The notes: a model not told the origin generated them from the letters alone. Positions 17,313-26,495 are shown, numbered from the stretch's first letter. The stretch: DNA of 39,464 nt from Candidatus Obscuribacter sp. (GCA_021772095.1 JADYXR010000258.1:1-39464), one strand, 5' to 3'. Program-made: numbers and translations.

Positions 17313-19232
17313 ATGCCGAACGATAACAATGCGATGCAAGAAAGCGACGATCAAAAACCAACTGAAATACTTACTAATTCGTCTGCAGGCAAGTCTGAAA
17401 CCATCATGACTCCCAAACTTCAAGAGCAATATGACTTTCAACTTTTGAAGTTGCCGATTGGCAGCGACGATCGTGGATTGAATTCCGTTGAGACGAATGT
17501 CACCAGGGCTGGTGCCGAATTAGTTTATGCAAACAGGCTCATCAACGCACTGCCAAGCGATCAGCAGGCGGTGTGGCGAGCTTATCAAATCACTCTTGTT
17601 GAGCAAAAAGACAATCCGGAAAGTTGTGCCGACTTGCTTGCCAGGCGCAATGCTTTGTTTCCAGACATCGCAAACTACGTAAAAAGGGCCGAAGGACATC
17701 TCGGAGCCAATTCTTCACTGCCTAAATTACTGCCGCAATTGGAACTCGTAAACGACAAGCCGGTCATGGGTTTGTTAGCACCAGATCGAAGAAACGCTCA
17801 TGGTCCTAGCATGGACAAAATGCTTAGTGCCTTTTCGAACCGATCGCCACATAAGCCAATCGATACTGAAATTAAAAGCGCAGCCGTTGAAGCGTTGCGC
17901 AAGATAAATAATCCCGGACATGCCGAAGCCGCGTCGCTGCGAGCGGCTCGCTATTGTGATTTTCTAACTAAGCTGATACCAGCCGAGGTGACACGCCCCG
18001 ACAGTGAAGCTGTACTGCGGAATCCTATGGCCGATGCAGAGAGTAAGGACTTGTTCTTTCAAAGCTTAGAAAGATTGTTGAGGCACGACCCAAATGCGCC
18101 AGCAGGAGCTGAAGAACGAGCGATCGTTTCTCTTCAATTCCTTCGCCAGGCTGGACAGGTTGAGAGTGTGGACCAGGGTGACTTCAAAACCTGTGCTCTC
18201 GGTTCAGTCGAAAAACGTTTGCTTATGAGAGATCCTGGCTTACTTGCTCGTATGGTCGCAGATGTCGCGATGACTGGAACGACAAAAACAGACACCGGTC
18301 GCACTGTCTCACTCGAAAAAGAGTGGATGACTGCGCAGTCTGCTGAATCGACGAACTTCCCTCCAGTGGAAAACGCACGAACACTTGCAAGTCAGTATGT
18401 CGCTCTGGTTCTTGGGAATGTGAAATTTCAACTCAACAATGAGCAAGACGGTACGAATTATCGTTTTGCTCATGTGAGAGGGAACGACGTGGTGCTGGAC
18501 TACGCCACGAATCCGCCGTCTCCACTTTTTCGAAGTTTGATTACAAACGAAATTGACACAGACCCAATTCATCGATTTGACGACGGGAAAGTAATGGTCG
18601 GACCAACGTGGCAACCTTTGAAAAAGCCGATCGACCACAGTCCTCACGCCAATGAAAAGGACATTATCGACACCTATGCCGCCGTCACTGGAAAGAGCGG
18701 TGATAACCTGGTGCTCATGCATTATGCGCAAGCGAGAGGAGCTGCTGAAGAGACTCTCGAAGGACTGGTGCAATTCGCCACGCTCAGTATTAAACCGCGA
18801 GATCATCGAGTCGCGGTGTACCGAACTGAGGGAGAGATGCAAGAACATTTGAAGCGCGCCAAAGAGACCAATAATCTTCCGCTCATATTCCTTTCTCCAA
18901 ATCACGCTGCCACCATCAGTGGTTACTATCCGGAAAGTCAGCGTGCGGACTATGACAATCAATGGGGCAAGTCGATGGATTTCCTCGGCAAAAATGCTAT
19001 GAGTACTAAAGAACTCTTTACCTTAGGTGCGAGGATCGAACCTCAAGAATTGAAACCAGGACAAGTGCCGATAACCACCGAGCGAGTGATGTCAGTGGTA
19101 AAGGAAGCTCGAAAACAATATGAAGCTTGGTGCACCGCCAGTGGTGTAGCACCTGATACTCGGTATCCGACAATGGATGAGTACCTGAAATGGACCGGCA
19201 AATATCAGCGTCCGAGTACAGGTGTCAAGTAG
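17313..19232 (+). CDS. Large putative papain-like (clan CA) cysteine-peptidase-fold protein A
   Basis: 639 residues, no signal peptide. ATG at 17313 is used; a TTG six nt earlier is also possible, and neither has a strong ribosome-binding site. No family was recognised overall. Residues 288-294 read Gln-Gly-x3-Thr-Cys (Gln288, Cys294), the spacing of the papain oxyanion Gln and nucleophile Cys. Far downstream come His531 (SPNHAATISGYY) and Asn549 (DNQWG), the order of the papain His and Asn. The paralogue at 19528-22089 keeps the same four residues and also aligns at LARMVADVAMTGT. Residues 1-30 are low-complexity. The ~230-residue gap between Cys and His is longer than in papain, so an insertion is implied. 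Protease activity is inference. Confidence 0.6.
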   Translation: MPNDNNAMQESDDQKPTEILTNSSAGKSETIMTPKLQEQYDFQLLKLPIGSDDRGLNSVETNVTRAGAELVYANRLINALPSDQQAVWRAYQITLVEQKDNPESCADLLARRNALFPDIANYVKRAEGHLGANSSLPKLLPQLELVNDKPVMGLLAPDRRNAHGPSMDKMLSAFSNRSPHKPIDTEIKSAAVEALRKINNPGHAEAASLRAARYCDFLTKLIPAEVTRPDSEAVLRNPMADAESKDLFFQSLERLLRHDPNAPAGAEERAIVSLQFLRQAGQVESVDQGDFKTCALGSVEKRLLMRDPGLLARMVADVAMTGTTKTDTGRTVSLEKEWMTAQSAESTNFPPVENARTLASQYVALVLGNVKFQLNNEQDGTNYRFAHVRGNDVVLDYATNPPSPLFRSLITNEIDTDPIHRFDDGKVMVGPTWQPLKKPIDHSPHANEKDIIDTYAAVTGKSGDNLVLMHYAQARGAAEETLEGLVQFATLSIKPRDHRVAVYRTEGEMQEHLKRAKETNNLPLIFLSPNHAATISGYYPESQRADYDNQWGKSMDFLGKNAMSTKELFTLGARIEPQELKPGQVPITTERVMSVVKEARKQYEAWCTASGVAPDTRYPTMDEYLKWTGKYQRPSTGVK

Positions 19233-19261
19233 GCAAGGCAATTGTCGCGACCCTCATAGTT

Positions 19262-19282
19262 CCGCAACTTTTATTCTTGCGG
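19262..19282. terminator. Stem-loop between the convergent paralogues
   Basis: CCGCAA and TTGCGG form a 6-bp stem with a nine-nt T-rich loop, 30 nt after the plus-strand stop. No clear T-tract follows on either strand, so termination is only possible. Nothing else is seen before 19474, where GGATTGCTTTGC is repeated (19475-19486 and 19497-19508). Confidence 0.35.
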
Positions 19283-19527
19283 CATGTTTGCATAATGGAG
19301 AGGGAATGAGGTAGAACGGAGGCGTGGAATCGACGCTTAAACGGAATGAAGCGATTTGTAGCTTCTTCGAAAATCACTAATTGAAATAGAGCACATCTTT
19401 TATTCAAGCCAAGAAATTGATGCCGGTGTTTTACGACAAAACGTATTTCGTCGGTCTGGACGATGTCGGAGGCAGGATTGCTTTGCATTGGAGTCCGGAT
19501 TGCTTTGCGTCAGACTCAAGATCAGGA

Positions 19528-22089
19528 CTAGCGGACTGGACCCAGCGTTGATTCGTACAATTGTTTGATAGGGAGTCGGCGAGTTGGAATCACGTGATCA
19601 ACTGATGGTTGCCAGCTATTATCGACGTTGACCTTGCGAGTGGTGGCATCATAGGATTGTGCAACTACCACGTGCCAGCCGCCGTCTCTTCCGCCGGCAC
19701 CACCTGCGGTTCCACTTCCAGAGTCGCTCCAGAATGGATCACGACTGGAATGTACAACGATGATTTTGGGCCACGGACCTTTGTTCATTTGCGATTCGAA
19801 TTCACCTTCGTTGTTGACCTTTATGCCTTGTTCGCCCTCTGCAATAAGTGTTGGCACAAGGTTGGCGGCAATCACTCGTTCTGATTCATCCCGTCCGGTT
19901 ATTTGTCCATAGATATCAGCTAACTGACCTGCCCCGATTGCGGGACTGGTGGCAATGTACTGATCGCTGCTGTTTTTGAGCTGATACCACATACGGTCGT
20001 TCTGCCACCGTTCTATTCGTTCGCCGCTGTCACCAGTTCCAGGATTTTGCACATATTTGAGTTCTCCTTTGTTGACCGCGTAGCCGAAAGTATCCACTGT
20101 TTCTCGCTGCCAATGAATATTCGCCATTGTATGATCTGAAACTTGACCAAGCCAGCTGCGACTGCCTGACTCCGGTGGGAACTTCGTGGCGGCTTTATTG
20201 AGATTCATTCCTTGAACTGTTGGTATAATTGTAGAACCATCCGCGGTGACAAATTGTCCGGTTGTGCCTACGTCAGCGATCATCTTTGCAAAATCAGCTG
20301 GCGATTCGCTGATCAGTGATGCTCTAATAGTCGTGACATTGCATGTTTTGTTTTGCCCTTGTTCTTGACGATTAGGACGAGCCATGTGCCATGAAAGCTG
20401 TGCCGCCAACGTTTGCTTGTCTGCAATTGAGAATGGACCGCCTGTGGTATTTGCCATCAATCGGGTGATTTGATGTACGGAATTGTTTTTCTGTTCTGCT
20501 GATAAACCAGGACGCTCCATAAAGTTGTTAACACTTTCGGCGAAACGAGCTTGACCTGGTCGCGAGAAACGGGTTGATGTCAATGCCAGTGCTCGCAGGT
20601 TTTCACTTGGCGAGGGCGTTTTCAGAGTTCCGTCCATGTCGAGAACTTTGAATGATGGACCTGCGCCTTTCACCACTGCAAGGCCCCGAGCATCCACGGA
20701 AACTTCGCCTTTAAATGTCGGCACCGCTGGTGGTGTATACGGCTTTGCTTCGTCGATCGGTTTAGCATTCCATTCGCCCGTGTCGTCTTTCGTCCATTCA
20801 CGATTTGATGAGATATCCTGGAGTGACGTGACAGAGCCCTTGTCATCGCGCTTGATGTCGCGGACCTTACCTTCGGTTTCGAAACGAGTGGACAGATCGT
20901 CAGAAAGAGTCACCGACCATTTTTCATCCGCGCTCAGTACTGTTTTAGTGCCATCGACATTGTCGCGTTTGCGATATGACGCTCCGCCTTCCCATTCGCT
21001 GACTTCCACATATTTGCCGGGCGCAAATTTTTTGTTGATACCGGTTACGAAATTTTCTATGGCGTATGTGCCGTTCTCGCTGTCGATGTGAAAGGCGCTG
21101 TTCTCACCAGGTGCGCCTTCGCAGGTCCACTTTTGTTTATCATCCATAGTCCATTTTGTCACTGTGGATGGTGCCGTGTCAGTGGCTGTAGTAACTACCT
21201 CAATCTTCGTCGGACTCATCTCTTTGCTAGCGCCGACACTTTTGAAATCGCTAAAGTTACGAGTGATACCATCCGCGCCTTTAAAAGAAGTGAGCAAATT
21301 GTCTTTGTTATAAGTCACGCGTTCGTTGTTCGTGAAGTGAATGGAACGCGTGTTGTCAGCGCCAATGGTTTCCTTGTCGCCGGAAGCGCGAAAGATAGTT
21401 TTTTCTCCAACGGATTTTGGCCAACCGGAAGGTACGCGCGAAACGTCATTCGTAGAGCGATCGACTTCGATCGTGCCTTTCCAGATCGCACCGGCGGGAT
21501 CTCTCCATGCGTCGGTGTATTTTCCATCTACTTTGACGCGATCCCATTTCTTCCCGTCGAGACCAGTGTTCGCCGAGAGGGTGTCGCCGTCCCAGGTGAG
21601 CAAACGCTGTTTGCCACCTGGGTAAGTGATCGATTCTGGATTAACGAGCTTTGGAGTTTGTTCGGTAGTCGGGGCTTTATCGGTTTCGCCCTTGATTGGA
21701 TTTTCGCCAGTGGTTTTAGAATCTGATTGAGCATCGGCTCTTGCAAGGACAAGAGGTGTTCCTTGTTTGGATTTAGCGAGTTGCTCGGGTGAAGCGCCAA
21801 AGATTTCCAGCATTGGCAGACCGAGCTTTTCTAAAAGCTGAGCAGATGCTGATCTTTCTGTATCAGAAATATTGGTCGACGGCAGCGGAGTGCTGAGCAG
21901 TTCTTCAGTCCATTTTTCGTTCGGGCTTCGTGAAGCCGAGTCCGACAAATCCTTCTCTTTATCTGTCGGACCGGCTAAACGACTATCAGGGGCGAAAACT
22001 TCGGAACTAAAATTGGGCGGTTGGTAAGGTTTTTGTGGGTCGAGTGGCTTCTCACGGCTCGGGCTCAGGCTTTCAGGGTTTGAAACCAT
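19528..22089 (-). CDS. Large putative papain-like (clan CA) cysteine-peptidase-fold protein B
   Basis: 853 residues, no signal peptide. AGGAGG lies next to two consecutive ATGs; the second (22089, four nt spacing) is taken. Residues 1-150 are low-complexity and Pro/Ser/Lys-rich. Residues about 155-450 form a beta-rich region with recurring Trp/Asp/Gly units (WDGDTLSANTG, WRDPAGAIWKG, EWTKDDTGEW). The C-terminal third shows Gln577-Gly-x3-Thr-Cys583, then His806 (GGWHVVVAQSYD) and Asn824-Ser-Trp826 (VDNSWQP). Gln-x5-Cys, His and Asn-Ser-Trp are the papain-family active-site signatures in the correct order. The GSGTAGGAGGRDGG segment just before His806 is probably a flexible loop. It is the paralogue of the gene at 17313, with which it converges. 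The ligand or substrate is unknown; the sequence could represent a toxin, effector or processing protease. Confidence 0.65.
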   Translation of the reverse strand: MVSNPESLSPSREKPLDPQKPYQPPNFSSEVFAPDSRLAGPTDKEKDLSDSASRSPNEKWTEELLSTPLPSTNISDTERSASAQLLEKLGLPMLEIFGASPEQLAKSKQGTPLVLARADAQSDSKTTGENPIKGETDKAPTTEQTPKLVNPESITYPGGKQRLLTWDGDTLSANTGLDGKKWDRVKVDGKYTDAWRDPAGAIWKGTIEVDRSTNDVSRVPSGWPKSVGEKTIFRASGDKETIGADNTRSIHFTNNERVTYNKDNLLTSFKGADGITRNFSDFKSVGASKEMSPTKIEVVTTATDTAPSTVTKWTMDDKQKWTCEGAPGENSAFHIDSENGTYAIENFVTGINKKFAPGKYVEVSEWEGGASYRKRDNVDGTKTVLSADEKWSVTLSDDLSTRFETEGKVRDIKRDDKGSVTSLQDISSNREWTKDDTGEWNAKPIDEAKPYTPPAVPTFKGEVSVDARGLAVVKGAGPSFKVLDMDGTLKTPSPSENLRALALTSTRFSRPGQARFAESVNNFMERPGLSAEQKNNSVHQITRLMANTTGGPFSIADKQTLAAQLSWHMARPNRQEQGQNKTCNVTTIRASLISESPADFAKMIADVGTTGQFVTADGSTIIPTVQGMNLNKAATKFPPESGSRSWLGQVSDHTMANIHWQRETVDTFGYAVNKGELKYVQNPGTGDSGERIERWQNDRMWYQLKNSSDQYIATSPAIGAGQLADIYGQITGRDESERVIAANLVPTLIAEGEQGIKVNNEGEFESQMNKGPWPKIIVVHSSRDPFWSDSGSGTAGGAGGRDGGWHVVVAQSYDATTRKVNVDNSWQPSVDHVIPTRRLPIKQLYESTLGPVR

Positions 22090-22114
22090 CATGCCTCCTG
22101 ATTCGATTTTTAAT

Positions 22115-22185
22115 AGAAACGACTGGTAGCGCAGTGCTCCGGTAGTCAAGCTATAATATTTGAACTTTGTGAGAAAGTCGTGAGA
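22115..22185 (-). promoter_or_regulatory. Upstream block shared with the paralogous gene at 17313
   Basis: On the minus strand this holds TCTCACGACTTTCTCACA (22168-22185), identical to 17221-17238, then AAATATTAT, CTTGACT and GTCGTTTCT (22115-22123). It could be a promoter or operator. It could also be a remnant of an N-terminal coding extension, since in one frame it encodes SHDFLT...YYSL here and at 17221. It ends 22 nt upstream of the ATG pair. Confidence 0.55.
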
Positions 22186-22260
22186 CAACGCCGACGTTCA
22201 GTCCGCAGCGTTTTTGACTATCTAATGGATGAACGTGAATAGATGAATGCTTATCTGTGT

Positions 22261-22944
22261 CTATTTCTCGGTCGATTCAGATGCTCGATAGCCGACGCCA
22301 TAGACTGTTTGGATAACAGACGAACCATCAGGGTTAGCGATTTTTCGTCTCAAAGTTTTGACCACAGTGCGTACTGCGTCCTCGCTGACTTCGGTTCCGG
22401 TTTTCCAAACTCTGTCTAGAAGGGCTTCAGCACTGAAACTCTGACCCCGATGTCTTATCAAAAACTCAAGCAAATTATATTCAAGGGGCAATAAAACGAT
22501 CTCTTTGCCGCTCTTGAAGACTCGCCTGGTGTCTTGTTCTATCGTAATATCGCCCAATGCGAGCACGGTACCGGTGAAGGTATGTGGGCGCCTGAGCAAG
22601 GCTCTGACACGCGCATCGAACTCGCGTTCATCGAATGGTTTGGTCAAATAATCGTCGGCGCCTGTGTCGAGACCAGCCGCTTTGTCCATTGCTTGATTTC
22701 TACCGGTCAACATTAAAACTGGAGTCTGCCCACCGGAGTTGCGGTGGTGGCTTAGAACCTCGATTCCAGATTTATTCGGTAGATGCCAGTCGAGGATGAC
22801 GAGGTCGAATTTAAAGTGCCCGAGCTTTTCAATTGCGTCGGCACCGTCGCTACTCACGTCGACTTTGTGTCCTTGCGCCTCTAGAGACGCTTTCAAAATA
22901 TTTAGCAGGTCTTGTTCGTCTTCGACGACCAGAATTTTAGCCAT
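22261..22944 (-). CDS. Orphan OmpR/PhoB-family response regulator
   Basis: 227 residues. The N-terminal receiver domain has the acidic pair Glu8/Asp9, phosphoacceptor Asp52 (VILDWHLPNKSG), Thr in VLMLTGR and Lys in YLTKPFD. The C-terminal half is an OmpR-type winged helix ending VIQTVYGVGYR. The ATG at 22944 fits the family N-terminus (MAKILVVEDE) but has no strong Shine-Dalgarno sequence; an in-frame ATG at 22998 would add 18 residues. No histidine kinase is adjacent. Instead a Ser/Thr kinase gene is divergently transcribed from 23098, and a paired inverted repeat lies between them. The target genes are unknown. Confidence 0.93.
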   Translation of the reverse strand: MAKILVVEDEQDLLNILKASLEAQGHKVDVSSDGADAIEKLGHFKFDLVILDWHLPNKSGIEVLSHHRNSGGQTPVLMLTGRNQAMDKAAGLDTGADDYLTKPFDEREFDARVRALLRRPHTFTGTVLALGDITIEQDTRRVFKSGKEIVLLPLEYNLLEFLIRHRGQSFSAEALLDRVWKTGTEVSEDAVRTVVKTLRRKIANPDGSSVIQTVYGVGYRASESTEK

Positions 22945-23010
22945 TAATAATAGTCGGAGATCCTTACCTTCGCTCCAGGGTAAAGCGTATACTTCCATAG
23001 TCTAATTTGC

Positions 23011-23059
23011 AACCGGGCAAGGTTTATCCGGTTGACGCGTCAGCACAATTAAGTGCTGA
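23011..23059. promoter_or_regulatory. Two inverted repeats between the response regulator and the kinase gene
   Basis: AACCGG (23011-23016) pairs with CCGGTT (23028-23033). Immediately after, TCAGCAC-aattaa-GTGCTGA (23040-23059) is a perfect 7-bp dyad with a six-nt centre. They lie in the divergent promoter region and are operator candidates, possibly for the regulator at 22261. Confidence 0.45.
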
Positions 23060-23097
23060 GGAGAATAGCAGCTCAATCTCCTGGCGATTGGAATCCC

Positions 23098-25638
23098 ATG
23101 TCTAACAATTCAGTAAACGGCTTTAAAGTCGACCAAATAGTTTTCCAGAAATATAGAATCCTGAACTTTATCGCCGAAGGCGGTGGAGGTAGAGTTTATC
23201 GGGCGCAAGATACCTTCAGGCAGATCGACGTTGCCATCAAAGTTTTATTAGTCGATCAAACTGATCAAAAATCTCTGGTGCGTTTTCAAAGTGAAGCAAG
23301 AACCGCATCAAAACTGTCTCACGCAAACATTGCCACTATCTTCGATTTCGGTCTGTGGGAAGGCAATCCTTATCTGATCATGCAGTATGTTGATGGAGAG
23401 TCCCTCCACGACGTACTGAAGACCGAGCATACGTTAGACCTCGCAACCTTCTACGAAATTTTTAGTCAGGTTGCAGATGCGATAAGTCATGCGCACAAAA
23501 GTCAAATTGTGCATCGCGATTTGAAACCGGCAAACATTATCATCGCGGCTAGCGACGATGGTCGGATGAAACCTACAATCCTGGATTTTGGTATCGCGAA
23601 GAGTCTGGATGCAACGACATCCGCCGGCTCCGGCAGCTTGACGATGACCGGAGCTGTGATCGGCAGTCCTCTGTACATGAGCCCCGAGCAGGCCGATGGA
23701 CAGGAAGTAACTCTTGCCTCGGATCTGTATTCGCTGGGCGCCATAATGTTTCGTTGTCTTGCTGGTGTTCCTCCGATTCAGGGCAATAGTTTGATGGAAA
23801 CGATAATGATGGTTCGCACCGAGACTCCGGCGTCAATCGCCGAGATGGTAGAGCCAGGCGCGCTGCCGCAAAGACTTTGTGATTTGATCGACGGACTTCT
23901 TTCGAAGACTGCCAGTCAACGTCCGTCTCTTCAGAAGGTGGTGATTCCGACTCTTCTCGATTTGAAGGACAAGACACTCCACCACCACCATTCGGACGCT
24001 GATCCAGCTGACACCATGGATGGTGCGGCCAGCTGGCTCAGTCGAAATAAAAAAATGTTGATTCTTGGCATTCTTGCTCTGGTTATCTTCGATTCAGTCG
24101 GTTTGTGGCTTTACTCATTTCTAAACGCTCCTATTGCAGTGACACCGAAGGTAATTTTTGAAGAGGACGCTGCCGCTAGCTTTGGTGAAGGGGTCCGTGA
24201 ACATATTGACAAGAATGCGTGGAAGGAGGGGAAATATCGAAAATTATCCGAAGCAGATCTTCGATCTGCGAAGGAACCAAAGTTGCACTTGGAAAATTGG
24301 GATGCAACAGATGCTGACCTTCTGAAAGTTCGAGATCCCAGATCGTTTAAGGAAGTTGTTCTCAAGAAAACGAAGGTGACGAGTTTAGCTAATCTGCCAC
24401 TGTTCAATGGTGTGCGAAAGTTGGATGTTAGTTATACCGACATCTCCGACCAATCCCTTAAAAATATTGTGAGTTTACACAGGCTTTCCGACCTCGATCT
24501 TGGGCACACCCGCATCAGCGATGCCGGGTTGAAACACGTCATGGGCCAAAAACATATGTCATGGCTAAATCTGGATAGCACCAATGTAACCATCAAAGGA
24601 TTGCCAGGTTTGGCGTCGCTAACAAATTTGCGAAAGCTCATTTTGATGAAAGGCGGTTACTCCATATCCGATATTGAGTCATTTGCGGGGGGACTGGCAC
24701 CTTATTGCACTATCGTTTTATCTGGAGGGTTTTCTGACGAAGAGTTGCAGGGTTTGGCTAGAAAGTTTCCTGACCTGGTTTTCAATGATCACAGAGGATC
24801 GATGTTTTCCGATGAAGAACTGGCAGAGGGATTACTGAAACCTCCGAGCAACTATGCTAAATCCGCTCAACTGTTCAAGAACTTGATTGCTCAATCGAAG
24901 CAAAACTTTGGAACAAACAGTACGCGTGCACGGCGCCTGTACCTGGGATTGGGCAAAGCGCTATTCGGTCTAGAACAGTGGAATCAGGCTTCAGAGAATT
25001 TAAAAATGGCACTGCTGTTGTCGGGTCAAGCAGGCGATAAGTATGCAGAGGCTATGGCTGCAGATTTTCTTTTGCAAGTTGCTCTGAAATCGAAACCGGA
25101 CGTTCATGGTTTAAAGGATTTGCTCTCCAGGGCGATCGCATCGTCGGACGAATGGTACGGCGCACATAGCGGAGAAGCCATGGTTCAACGCTTGAATTTG
25201 GCGCGTCGGTCGATGGGGAAAACATCGAATGATGTTGCACTACCATTTTTTGAGAAGGCATTGGCTATCGAGAAATCAAAAACAAATCCTGATACAAGAA
25301 TAATTGCCGGCATTCAAGCAGATCTTGGCGACTGTTACTACTGGTTGCACCAGCCTGATAGAGCGAAGAAATCGTACGCTTCGGCGGCAAAACTTTTTGA
25401 CAAGGTGAATGGGACGCTCACGGAAAGTGAATTTGTCATGCACGTGACGTGCTACCGGGCGCCGGCCGAATTAGCGATTGGAGAAGGAAAATTCCTAGTT
25501 GCTCGTCAATTGAATGATGAAGCAGTAAAACGGTGCAGCATGAGAAATAAGACCATGGAGACGCCTTTAATGCGGTTCTCTATTCAGGAAATAATGGCTC
25601 AAAAGCAAAGGATTCAAAAGGCGATTTTAAAAGGATAA
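23098..25638 (+). CDS. Membrane Ser/Thr protein kinase with LRR and TPR repeats
   Basis: 846 residues. ATG at 23098 has GGA five nt upstream. A Hanks-type kinase domain covers about 20-285: glycine loop AEGGGGRVY, Lys48 in VAIKVL, HRDLKPANI (Asp141), DFG (163-165) and SPEQADG in place of APE. A membrane helix at about 319-342 (ILGILALVIFDSVGLWLYSFL) separates it from an outer region. From about 425 to 560 run leucine-rich repeats of the LdLs.T.isD.gL..l type, followed at about 590-840 by TPR-like repeats (NQASENLKMALLLSGQAGD and similar). The architecture suggests a receptor kinase sensing an extracytoplasmic ligand. A paralogue is at 28490. It ends 12 nt from the stop of the convergent zinc-binding gene. 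Confidence 0.88.
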   Translation: MSNNSVNGFKVDQIVFQKYRILNFIAEGGGGRVYRAQDTFRQIDVAIKVLLVDQTDQKSLVRFQSEARTASKLSHANIATIFDFGLWEGNPYLIMQYVDGESLHDVLKTEHTLDLATFYEIFSQVADAISHAHKSQIVHRDLKPANIIIAASDDGRMKPTILDFGIAKSLDATTSAGSGSLTMTGAVIGSPLYMSPEQADGQEVTLASDLYSLGAIMFRCLAGVPPIQGNSLMETIMMVRTETPASIAEMVEPGALPQRLCDLIDGLLSKTASQRPSLQKVVIPTLLDLKDKTLHHHHSDADPADTMDGAASWLSRNKKMLILGILALVIFDSVGLWLYSFLNAPIAVTPKVIFEEDAAASFGEGVREHIDKNAWKEGKYRKLSEADLRSAKEPKLHLENWDATDADLLKVRDPRSFKEVVLKKTKVTSLANLPLFNGVRKLDVSYTDISDQSLKNIVSLHRLSDLDLGHTRISDAGLKHVMGQKHMSWLNLDSTNVTIKGLPGLASLTNLRKLILMKGGYSISDIESFAGGLAPYCTIVLSGGFSDEELQGLARKFPDLVFNDHRGSMFSDEELAEGLLKPPSNYAKSAQLFKNLIAQSKQNFGTNSTRARRLYLGLGKALFGLEQWNQASENLKMALLLSGQAGDKYAEAMAADFLLQVALKSKPDVHGLKDLLSRAIASSDEWYGAHSGEAMVQRLNLARRSMGKTSNDVALPFFEKALAIEKSKTNPDTRIIAGIQADLGDCYYWLHQPDRAKKSYASAAKLFDKVNGTLTESEFVMHVTCYRAPAELAIGEGKFLVARQLNDEAVKRCSMRNKTMETPLMRFSIQEIMAQKQRIQKAILKG

Positions 25639-25650
25639 TATCCACACTGA

Positions 25651-26184
25651 TTAGAGGTTTGTGCATTCGCACCAAATACAGTGCACATCTCTGCTTGGAA
25701 AATCCATTAATACCAGATCGCCTTTGCTTTGTGTCTCAAGGCAGTGTATGCAAATTTTGTCTTCGAGCAATGTGACTACATATCGTTCGGCGGGATTGGA
25801 AGCGCAGCAGCGCGCGTTCGATCGGAGGAATTGATTTACAGATTTCGATGTCTCCGGCGCTGTTGAAACCTCCTGCATCAACTTCCAGTATTCATGGGAA
25901 ATATGTGGTGCTAGCGGACGAGGCAGCTCCGCAATTCTTCTTAGACGTTGGACAACACCACTGTAAGAGTCAAAATCAATGACTTGTCCGATACCAGTTA
26001 GAGGCTGTGTTCTTTGAGTTGATTGACGCTTTCTAGCGCATTGAACACAACGCTTGTGTCGTCCTGCTGGATCAAATTCAATTTGTTCTCCTGCGATAAA
26101 TCCACGTCCGCACTTGCAGACTCCGCGAAATTTCGCATACATGTAAACTGGGTTAGAAGCGGTGCTCTTCCGCTGTGTCAACAT
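25651..26184 (-). CDS. Small zinc-binding protein of unknown function
   Basis: 177 residues. ATG at 26184 has GAGG nine nt upstream. Residues 19-49 (FRGVCKCGRGFIAGE..., ending RHKRCVQC) give Cys23, Cys25, His43, Cys46 and Cys49, a treble-clef-like zinc site. The C-terminus has a second cysteine set: KICIHC, then HCIWCEC. The middle is helical with no known motif. No signal peptide or membrane segment is seen. The function is not recognised; nucleic-acid or protein binding would fit small zinc-site proteins. The gene is isolated and converges with the kinase gene. Confidence 0.65.
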   Translation of the reverse strand: MLTQRKSTASNPVYMYAKFRGVCKCGRGFIAGEQIEFDPAGRHKRCVQCARKRQSTQRTQPLTGIGQVIDFDSYSGVVQRLRRIAELPRPLAPHISHEYWKLMQEVSTAPETSKSVNQFLRSNARCCASNPAERYVVTLLEDKICIHCLETQSKGDLVLMDFPSRDVHCIWCECTNL

Positions 26185-26375
26185 CCTGTAGTTCCTCGTC
26201 GTATTATTTGATTGCGTCGCTGTCTCGGCTTATGAAATTCATTATTGCAATCAGCACTGCGATATATCCGCAGTCCTGATAACGACAACAATGTTTACAT
26301 TGCACCCACGCAATCTATATAAGGAACCTGCATCGACTCAGACCGGTTGAGCTGAATCTGCCTGGACCAAACGTC
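26185..26375. other. Intergenic stretch, nothing recognised
   Basis: No coding frame, hairpin with T-tract or promoter pair stands out between the zinc-binding gene and the small basic reading frame at 26376. Confidence 0.4.
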
Positions 26376-26495
26376 ATGGCGATTTCGAAGACGGCCCGGG
26401 TGACCCACAAACCACCAAGACAAACCACCAAGACCTCGAAAACAGCGCAGAGAATTCAGCGACTCTTTAAGACTCCGCTGTTATGGTTAGTTTAA
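26376..26495 (+). CDS. Possible small basic protein (39 aa)
   Basis: ATG at 26376 with TGGA about nine nt upstream opens a 39-codon frame ending TAA. The product is strongly basic (Lys/Arg/Thr-rich, ends LFKTPLLWLV). The DNA contains a 13-bp tandem duplication (ACAAACCACCAAG twice, 26407-26432) inside the frame. There is no homology evidence, so it could be chance. Confidence 0.25.
   Translation: MAISKTARVTHKPPRQTTKTSKTAQRIQRLFKTPLLWLV

Noticed and set aside
18309..18962. 217-residue reverse-strand frame inside the papain-like gene A
   Set aside because: It is antisense to a gene with a conserved active-site pattern, has no ribosome-binding site and no recognisable motif.
21088..21726. 212-residue plus-strand frame inside the papain-like gene B
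   Set aside because: It overlaps the Trp/Asp repeat region of the gene on the opposite strand, and the composition is typical of a shadow frame.
26407..26432. Tandem 13-bp duplication considered as an insertion-sequence or attachment-site remnant
   Set aside because: It is a simple slippage-type duplication with no inverted terminal repeats, integrase or transposase nearby.
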